NCBI RefSeq assembly: GCF_000518885.1
Contig: NZ_JAEL01000059.1
Location: 209 to 34,872, forward strand
DNA: 34,664 bases
Source of the DNA: Bacillus sp. J33
GTDB lineage: Bacteria; Bacillota; Bacilli; Bacillales; Cytobacillaceae
Direction of reading: 5' to 3'
Shown: positions 29,830 to 34,664 of the stretch, in pieces
How the letters are laid out: each line of letters opens with the position of its first letter
Numbering within the stretch: position 1 is the first letter of the stretch
The notes under the pieces: model-generated
The model's database searches: none
What the model saw: the letters and a program-made list of their open reading frames with translations, nothing else
What the model was told of the DNA's origin: nothing
Position numbers and translations under genes: made by a program

Positions 29830-30764
29830 TGGTTATTCAATAAGTAGTCCAATGTTTCCTTAATTCCGTCTTCATAAGCTGTTTTAGGAATAGGCCCAAT
29901 GCGTTCTTCATACTTGCTGCCATCGAGAATTACAGGCGTTTCATTTAGATACATCATTTCCGTAAATTCCCTCATAAGCGGATCAAAAATGCCAATGGCA
30001 CGGATCATCCATCTATGCACAGGTTTAAAAGAGACTTGTTTCTTAAGGTGTTTGGAGGCGATATTGGCAATCTCTTCGCCTGTAATCGTTCCTGCCCCCG
30101 GAATATTCCAAACTTCGCCATATGCCTCTTCTTTTGATGCAAGCTCAGCTAATGCCTTGGCTCCATCTTTTATATAAAGAAACTCTCTTGTTATATTGGT
30201 TTTCCCAACAAATAAGCCTGTATGTTTTTTGATAATCTGCTCGAAGGTGTAATGTAATAGAGTGTTGCCTGTATGGGGTCCGTAGAAATCAGGGAAGTGG
30301 GCAATGATGTAAGGGACGCCTGAGTGTTTAATGCTTTCAATTAACGTTTGGCGAAGCTTGCCTTTTTTTGTGTGCGGATTCCTGGACGATGTTTCTTTTG
30401 CAGGCAGGGATTGCAAACCATAGGAATATATATTGTCCACGTAAATAAATGGCTTTTTTTGCTTGCGGCATACATCCAATATATTTTCAAGGATAATGGA
30501 CAGTGCCGGATCCCAGTTCTGGTAAGGGATATTGATCGCATGAAAAACGGCATCCGCTTCAGAAACCGCTTTTTCAATATCAATTGGATTCATGGCATCG
30601 CCTGCAAAAATCTCAGCATATGGGCCCCATTCTTTTTTGAAATTAAACAAATTTTCTTCTGATCTGGCGAAGGCGATTGTCTTTATGTTTTTGCGGCAAA
30701 GAGCCTCTGTCAAAGCATACCCCATTCCTCCGGTAGCACCAAGAACTGCAGCTTTTTTTATCAT
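29808..30764 (-). CDS. NAD-dependent epimerase/dehydratase family protein (extended SDR)
   Basis: 318-aa atypical extended short-chain dehydrogenase/reductase. The Rossmann motif GATGGMG is at about 9-15 and AGDA at about 54-57. VDNIYSYGLQSLPAKE contains the Tyr region of the active site. YIIAHFPDFYGPHTGN (about 155-170) and REFLYIKDGAKALAELA are standard for this group. The substrate is not predictable. Of two close ATGs the inner one has AAAGGG 9 bases upstream. It is directly downstream of the TetR gene and carries, 20 bases before its start codon, nearly the same operator as the tetR promoter. It is therefore the likely target of that repressor. Confidence 0.85.
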   Translation of the reverse strand: MIKKAAVLGATGGMGYALTEALCRKNIKTIAFARSEENLFNFKKEWGPYAEIFAGDAMNPIDIEKAVSEADAVFHAINIPYQNWDPALSIILENILDVCRKQKKPFIYVDNIYSYGLQSLPAKETSSRNPHTKKGKLRQTLIESIKHSGVPYIIAHFPDFYGPHTGNTLLHYTFEQIIKKHTGLFVGKTNITREFLYIKDGAKALAELASKEEAYGEVWNIPGAGTITGEEIANIASKHLKKQVSFKPVHRWMIRAIGIFDPLMREFTEMMYLNETPVILDGSKYEERIGPIPKTAYEDGIKETLDYLLNNHEKSAAI

Positions 30765-30783
30765 TATTATCATCCCTTTTTAT

Positions 30784-30804
30784 TTATTGACCGCTGTTCA
30801 AATA
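30784..30804. promoter_or_regulatory. TetR operator copy 2, in front of the epimerase gene
   Basis: TTGACCGCTGTTCAA (30787-30801) differs at two central bases from TTGACCAGTGTTCAA, the minus-strand reading of the tetR operator at 31427-31447; the preceding TTA is also shared. It lies 20 bases upstream of the epimerase start codon. Confidence 0.75.
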
Positions 30805-30805
30805 T

Positions 30806-30841
30806 GAATAAAAACGAAAGAAATGATTACATCATTTCTTT
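30806..30841 (-). terminator. Terminator of the tetR gene
   Basis: A perfect 11-bp stem, AAAGAAATGAT (30817-30827) with ATCATTTCTTT (30831-30841). On the minus strand it is followed by CGTTTTTATTC. It overlaps the tetR stop codon and ends a few bases before the second operator, so the epimerase gene probably has its own regulated start or depends on read-through. Confidence 0.8.
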
Positions 30842-31412
30842 AACTGATCGCTTTAATTAAAAAACTTACATGTGAAGAGGCAAGCTCCTTTACTTCTTCA
30901 AAACTTGTTTCCGATTTGCAATAATGTGTGACAAAACCGTGCAAACTTAAAAAGATTGACCAGATCTCCTTTATGGAAAGCGGTTTGGGAGAAAGCGAGT
31001 TAATTGATTGGGCAAAGTGCAAATAGCTTTTGCTCGGTCCTTCTTGAAGATAGCTTTTCACATCATCATCTTTAATTAAAAACATCAATTCATAATGCTT
31101 CTGATGGGTAAGGCCGAACTCGATATAGCGGTAGAGAATGTTATAAAGCTTCTGTTCATTGCTCTCGGCAGGTTCTGCAAGAACGTTCTGAAGCTCGCGA
31201 TTAAGCTTTTGGAAATCGGCTTCAACCATTTCATAAAATAATTGAGCTTTATTTTTGAAATGATAATAGATGGCTCCATGGCTGCAGTGGAGGATATCCG
31301 CAATTTTTCTCATGGATGCTGCTGCGTATCCCTCCTTGACAAACAGGTCACGGGCTACTGTAATGATCGCTTCTTTTGTTAATTCATCGCTGGCTGCTTT
31401 TCTAGGGCTCAT
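30840..31412 (-). CDS. TetR/AcrR family transcriptional regulator
   Basis: 190-aa repressor. The N-terminal HTH (about 11-57) reads KEAIITVARDLFVKEGYAAA, then MRKIADILHCSHGAIYYHFKNKAQLFYEM, the classic TetR DNA-binding signature. The C-terminal ligand domain is helical. The start MSPRKAASDEL was chosen because AAAGGTGAT lies upstream and because the longer frame (to 31580) would run back through the promoter, the operator and a repeat. A good sigma-A promoter overlaps a palindromic operator upstream, indicating autoregulation. The same operator stands before the adjacent epimerase gene. The ligand is unknown. Confidence 0.92.
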   Translation of the reverse strand: MSPRKAASDELTKEAIITVARDLFVKEGYAAASMRKIADILHCSHGAIYYHFKNKAQLFYEMVEADFQKLNRELQNVLAEPAESNEQKLYNILYRYIEFGLTHQKHYELMFLIKDDDVKSYLQEGPSKSYLHFAQSINSLSPKPLSIKEIWSIFLSLHGFVTHYCKSETSFEEVKELASSHVSFLIKAIS

Positions 31413-31426
31413 GGTATCACCTTTCA

Positions 31427-31478
31427 TTATTGAACACTGGTCAATAAGATTATATGCCACATAGGCTTTATTTGACAA
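31427..31478 (-). promoter_or_regulatory. tetR promoter with overlapping operator (copy 1)
   Basis: On the minus strand: -35 TTGTCA (31473-31478), an 18-base spacer and -10 TATAAT (31449-31454). Directly downstream is a 21-base near-palindrome (31427-31447), TTATTGA.CA.TG.TCAATAA, with one mismatched pair. Repressor binding there would cover the transcription start. Confidence 0.85.
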
Positions 31479-31544
31479 TCTTTTTTGATAATCTTTCCAA
31501 AAAATTTTTAATAGCCCCCAGATTTTGATATGCTTGAATAAAAA

Positions 31545-31748
31545 GCTGTTAATCCTGCCCGCTGATTCAGAACGGGGCACTCAGTGAATCCGCGGGAAGA
31601 ATGAGAGCTCCTCGGCTTCGCCTGTGGGGTCTCCCGCTTCCCTCACTTCCCGCAGGACATTGAAAGCAGCCTCGTCGCAAGAAAAATGCGTTTGCATTTT
31701 CGCAGGATAAGCCCCTTCAGCTTCAATCAGCAGGGTGCTAAAATCAAC
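31545..31748 (-). repeat. Long diverged copy of the dispersed repeat (copy E)
   Basis: About 200 bases aligned with copy B in the same orientation. Shared landmarks are CTGATTCAGAACGGGGCACTC at the left, GAGCTCCTCGGCTTCGCCTG, TGGGGTCTCCCGC, CTTCCCGCAGGAC, the inner hairpin AAAATGCGTTTGCATTTT, and TTCAATCAGCAGGGTGCT at the right. The outer inverted ends are eroded (GCTGTTAA at left, none at right) and no target duplication is seen. It fills the space between the tetR promoter and ykhA. Boundaries are approximate. Confidence 0.75.
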
Positions 31749-31782
31749 ATTCCTAAAAATATTTCACCGGGAGGAATACAAC

Positions 31783-32295
31783 ATGAACGAGACAAAAACA
31801 TGCAGAGAATCTTTTACAGTAAAAACCAGCATCGTCCTGCCGCCTGATACGAATACATACGGAACATTATTCGGAGGAAAGCTTATGGCCTATATTGATG
31901 ATGTGGCTGCCATTGCGGCTATGCGGCATGGCAGAAAAAATGTCGTAACAGCCTCGACGGATTCTGTAGATTTCCTTCATCCCATTTATGAAGGCAACTC
32001 GGTTTGTCTTGAAGCATTCGTCACCTATACTGGCAGGACATCAATGGAGATTTTTGTAAAAGTCATTGCAGAAGACTTAATAACCGGTGGCCGAAACGTG
32101 TGCGCCATGTCATTTTTGACGATGGTTGCAGTTGATGAGAATGGAAAGCCAACTCCGGTGCCATCAGTTGTACCGGAAACAGACGAAGAAAAAAGCTTAT
32201 ATGAATCGGCGAAGGAGCGGGCTGAAATCAGGAAAAAGCGCCGAAAAGACAGTGAGGCCAGGGTAAAGGACTACGGCACCAACCTGCCTTGGTAA
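31783..32295 (+). CDS. ykhA: Acyl-CoA thioesterase, hotdog fold (YkhA-like)
   Basis: 170-aa cytosolic acyl-CoA hydrolase. The hotdog domain has the family signature DTNTYGTLFGGKLMAYIDDVAA at about 22-43, with the catalytic-region Asp in IDDVA, then VDFLHPIYEGN, and GRTSMEIFVKV in the second half. A charged C-terminal tail (EIRKKRRKDSEARVKDYG) is usual for YkhA. The ATG at 31783 has GGGAGG 7 bases upstream; the longer frame begins inside repeat copy E and is rejected. It could be involved in fatty acid turnover. It is followed by the pseudogene remnant. Confidence 0.9.
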   Translation: MNETKTCRESFTVKTSIVLPPDTNTYGTLFGGKLMAYIDDVAAIAAMRHGRKNVVTASTDSVDFLHPIYEGNSVCLEAFVTYTGRTSMEIFVKVIAEDLITGGRNVCAMSFLTMVAVDENGKPTPVPSVVPETDEEKSLYESAKERAEIRKKRRKDSEARVKDYGTNLPW

Positions 32296-32308
32296 AAGGG
32301 GGAGAAGA

Positions 32309-32429
32309 ATGGGCTCAAAATGATGAATCCATTATCCCCAATAAGATCGCATCCAGATTGGAAATCGAAGACAGAGAATCTTTTTTGCTGGGAGGAATTG
32401 CGCCTGACGCTGTTTCTCCCAAAGAATAG
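32309..32429 (+). pseudogene. Remnant of a zinc-dependent phospholipase C-like hydrolase
   Basis: After AAAGGGGGAG, an ATG reads MGSK and then stops. In another frame (32340-32429) the sequence reads NKIASRLEIEDRESFLLGG then IAPDAVSPKE and a stop codon. From memory, this is the N-terminal signature of Bacillaceae zinc-dependent phospholipase C-like hydrolases (MGSR..H.II.NKIA...SFLLGGIAPDAVS.KDLSHF). The frames need at least one indel to join, and the ~170 further residues of such a protein are missing downstream. A 51-codon frame also crosses this stretch but resembles nothing. The remaining space to 32636 holds the ggt leader, with no other gene seen. Confidence 0.65.
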
Positions 32430-32636
32430 AACGGGGAATGGCCGAGTTAATGAAGCTTTAATTGTGAAAAAATAACTCAGCATTTTTTCCTAGATTGATA
32501 AAATAATTGAAGCTTTTTACATATCAGGGATTAGTAAAATAGATTTAACTTTCAGAATATTAATTCTTTTTCCTTGATTATCCTTTTCCTCCCTTTTAAG
32601 TTAGACATGTAGACAACTTACTGAAGGAGGAAAAAG

Positions 32637-34415
32637 ATGAAGAGAATATGGAAAGCTAGTATGGCTGTACTTTTAAGTATTTTACTAGTTGCAGGAACCA
32701 TGCCTTTAACAGGGCAGGCTAAGAAGCCGAAAAATGATTATGATGGCTACAGCCAGGTTGATGTCGGCAAGGATGGCATGGTGGCTTCAGCCCATCCGCT
32801 TGCATCTCAAATTGGGGCAGATGTCCTAAAGAATGGCGGTAACGCTATTGATGCCGCTGTGGCTGTCCAATTTGCCCTTAATGTAGTAGAACCGATGATG
32901 TCCGGCATTGGCGGCGGCTTCATGATGGTCTATGACGGAAAGACGAAAGAAACGACCATCATTAACAGCCGTGAACGCGCACCGGCTGGGGCAGCACCTG
33001 ACATGTTCCTGGATGAAAACGGCAAGCCAATTCCATTCGCCGAACGTTCAACCGGCGGTACAGCAGTAGGCGTGCCTGGCACCTTAAAGGGTTTGGAAAC
33101 GGCCCTGGAAATGTGGGGCACACGCCCTATGCAGCAGCTGATCGGTCCTGCTATAAAGCTCGCAGATAAAGGCTTCCCAATTGATTCAGTATTGGCAGAT
33201 GCGATTGCTGATAATCAGGAGAAGCTGAGCAGATCAGCTGCAGGAGAAGTCTTTTTGCCAAATGGCCAGCCTTTGGAAGAAGGGGATCATCTTGTACAGA
33301 AAGACCTTGCAAAGACGTTGAAAATGATCCGTTCTGGCGGAGCAGACTCTTTTTATAATGGGGAAATCGCTGAAGCTCTTGCCGGTGTTGTCCAGGAATT
33401 CGGCGGATCCATGACTCCTGGAGATCTGGCAGACTATGATGTGACCATTGATGAACCAGTTTGGGGAGACTATCAGGGATATGAAATAGCCAGCATGCCT
33501 CCGCCAAGCTCTGGCGGTGTATTTTTACTTCAGATGCTGAAAATTTTGGATGATTTTAATCTATCACAATATGATTTGAAATCCTGGGAAAAATATCACC
33601 TGCTTGCAGAGGCTATGCATCTTGCATATGCAGACCGCGCAGCCTATGCAGGTGATCCTGAATTTGTAAATGTACCGGTTGATGGATTGCTTCACCCGGA
33701 CTATATTAAAGAGCGTCAGGAACTGATCAGCCTCGATGAAGTCAATGGGAATCCTGAAGCAGGTAATCCTTGGAAGTATGAAGACAGCTCAGCCAATTAT
33801 GAAGCAGCCGCGCAGCCAAACGATCGCGAGTACGGCGAGACAACTCATTTCTCAGTAACGGACAGATGGGGAAATGTGGTTTCTTATACAACCACGATTG
33901 AACAGGTATTTGGGACAGGCATAATGGTTCCGGGCTACGGATTTATGCTGAATAATGAATTGACCGACTTTGATGCAGTTCCAGGCGGAGCCAATGAGGT
34001 CCAGCCAAACAAACGGCCGCTGAGTTCCATGACACCTACAATTGTTTTTGAAGGTGGAGAGCCTGTATTGACAGTCGGTTCACCGGGCGGCCCTACAATT
34101 ATCACTTCTGTGCTGCAAACAATCCTATATGCCATTGAGTATGATATGGAATTAAAGGCTGCAGTAGAAGAACCTCGGATCTATACGAATAACTTGAATT
34201 CCTACCGTTATGAAGAGGGGATTCCATCCGCGGTCATTACACACCTGAATGAGCTGGGCCACAGGTTCGGTCCAAGTCCGACTACCATCGGAAACGTTCA
34301 AAGCATCTTGATAGACCAGGAAAATGGACTCTTCAAGGGTGTTGCAGATTCCAGCCGCAACGGAGCAGCCATAGGTGTTGATCTGAAAGGCATGGGAAAA
34401 GATAAAGGGGAATAG
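32637..34415 (+). CDS. ggt: Gamma-glutamyltranspeptidase, secreted
   Basis: 592-aa N-terminal nucleophile hydrolase that cleaves or transfers gamma-glutamyl groups (glutathione, glutamine, poly-gamma-glutamate). A signal peptide is clear (basic start, hydrophobic IWKASMAVLLSILLVAG, then TGQAKK). The proenzyme is expected to self-cleave before Thr402 in YGETTHFSVTD, whose Thr becomes the nucleophile of the small subunit. Substrate motifs are NSRERAPAGA (Arg for the glutamyl carboxylate), PLSSMTPT and GSPGGPTI. Length matches B. subtilis Ggt. GGAGG precedes the ATG. It is monocistronic with its own terminator. No confident promoter is seen in the AT-rich leader. Confidence 0.95.
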   Translation: MKRIWKASMAVLLSILLVAGTMPLTGQAKKPKNDYDGYSQVDVGKDGMVASAHPLASQIGADVLKNGGNAIDAAVAVQFALNVVEPMMSGIGGGFMMVYDGKTKETTIINSRERAPAGAAPDMFLDENGKPIPFAERSTGGTAVGVPGTLKGLETALEMWGTRPMQQLIGPAIKLADKGFPIDSVLADAIADNQEKLSRSAAGEVFLPNGQPLEEGDHLVQKDLAKTLKMIRSGGADSFYNGEIAEALAGVVQEFGGSMTPGDLADYDVTIDEPVWGDYQGYEIASMPPPSSGGVFLLQMLKILDDFNLSQYDLKSWEKYHLLAEAMHLAYADRAAYAGDPEFVNVPVDGLLHPDYIKERQELISLDEVNGNPEAGNPWKYEDSSANYEAAAQPNDREYGETTHFSVTDRWGNVVSYTTTIEQVFGTGIMVPGYGFMLNNELTDFDAVPGGANEVQPNKRPLSSMTPTIVFEGGEPVLTVGSPGGPTIITSVLQTILYAIEYDMELKAAVEEPRIYTNNLNSYRYEEGIPSAVITHLNELGHRFGPSPTTIGNVQSILIDQENGLFKGVADSSRNGAAIGVDLKGMGKDKGE

Positions 34416-34420
34416 GCCTG

Positions 34421-34456
34421 GACAGCGTCCTGCAGCAGCGGGGCGCTGTTTTTTGT
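34421..34456 (+). terminator. Terminator of ggt
   Basis: ACAGCG (34422-34427) pairs with CGCTGT (34444-34449), with extra pairing inside the loop, followed by TTTTTTG. Confidence 0.75.
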
Positions 34457-34504
34457 TCAGGACAACGTAAGGAACAATTAATATTTTAAAACAGTCGGTG
34501 GAGG

Positions 34505-34664
34505 AAGTAGCACATAAATTAAGGAAAGTGGTACACGAATTGAAAAAGTCGAACGTAAAACAGGAAAAGTGGCACATATATTGAGGAAGAATTGGTTCCC
34601 GTGACGAGGAGCGCCTAGAGTCTGAAGGGAACTAATCGAGAGGAATAGTGCCCGTGACGAGGAG
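34505..34664 (+). repeat. Block of imperfect direct repeats at the window edge
   Basis: Three related units read AAGTAGCACATAAATTAAGG (34505), AAGTGGTACACGAATTGAA (34526) and AAGTGGCACATATATTGAGG (34566). They are followed by CCCGTGACGAGGAG twice (34598-34611 and 34651-34664), 53 bases apart, the preceding bases also being similar (ATTGAGGAAGAATTGGTT, then AATCGAGAGGAATAGTG). The array continues beyond the window. The spacing is too irregular for CRISPR, and no coding frame persists. Confidence 0.65.

Noticed and set aside
31413-31580. N-terminal extension of the TetR frame
   Set aside because: It would read through the operator, -10 and -35 and into repeat copy E; the start at 31412 has a ribosome site and the correct family N-terminus.
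34152-34577. 141-codon minus-strand frame over the end of ggt
   Set aside because: Shadow of the ggt coding sequence and its terminator; Cys-rich composition, no ribosome site.
34505-34664. Possible CRISPR array
   Set aside because: Repeat units are of unequal spacing and imperfect, no constant spacer length, and no cas gene is near.

Overview
The window looks like ordinary chromosome of an endospore-forming Bacillaceae species, most like the Cytobacillus/Mesobacillus ('Bacillus firmus') part of the family. Evidence: a GerA-type spore germination operon, a LiaFSR-type cell-envelope stress operon, strong AGGAGG ribosome binding sites, TTG/GTG starts, moderate GC, and close relatives of B. subtilis YhfW and YkhA. 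There are no rRNA or tRNA genes, CRISPR arrays, prophage genes or transposase genes.

Layout, left to right. 1-2.0 kb: end of a dispersed repeat, an amidase with an apparently frameshifted C-terminus, and a 44-aa hydrophilic gene. 2.0-5.4 kb: yhfW (minus), a fatty acid desaturase and a small membrane protein. 5.6-9.5 kb: ger operon in the order B-A-C. 9.5-13.1 kb: a trans-sulfuration PLP enzyme with a clear sigma-A promoter, an Fpg/Nei DNA glycosylase, a 47-aa membrane peptide (minus), an RraA-like protein and a small membrane protein. 13.1-15.9 kb (minus): VanW-like protein, membrane-anchored glycerophosphodiesterase and an M50-like membrane protein lacking the catalytic Glu. 16.1-20.0 kb: lia locus (small membrane protein, liaH, internal terminator, liaF-liaS-liaR, no liaG). 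20.1-21.1 kb: CDF metal transporter. 21.3-25.6 kb: a sigma-54 activator, a perfect sigma-54 promoter, a class III aminotransferase and a YjiH-type transporter. This resembles the sigma-54-controlled gab system of the B. cereus group. 26-30 kb: SpoVB/YkvU-like flippase, TrkA_C membrane protein, small anchored protein and a CorA transporter. 29.8-31.5 kb (minus): a TetR regulator and an NAD-dependent epimerase with nearly the same operator in front of both. 31.8-34.4 kb: acyl-CoA thioesterase, a pseudogene remnant of a zinc-dependent phospholipase C-like hydrolase, and gamma-glutamyltranspeptidase. The last 160 bases are a direct-repeat block running off the edge.

The main non-coding theme is a family of GC-rich, non-coding repeats in six places (1-126, 5463-5549, 25622-25871, about 27361-27480, 28559-28672, about 31545-31748). 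Two copies have inverted ends (GGCTxTGTTAA / TTAACAxAGCC) flanked by exact 8-bp direct repeats (TTGTTTTT and AAAATTTA). That shows they move, or moved, as transposase-dependent miniature elements. The other strong regulatory signals are the twin TetR operators and the TTATTCA-N4-TGAATAA dyads in front of the sigma-54 activator.
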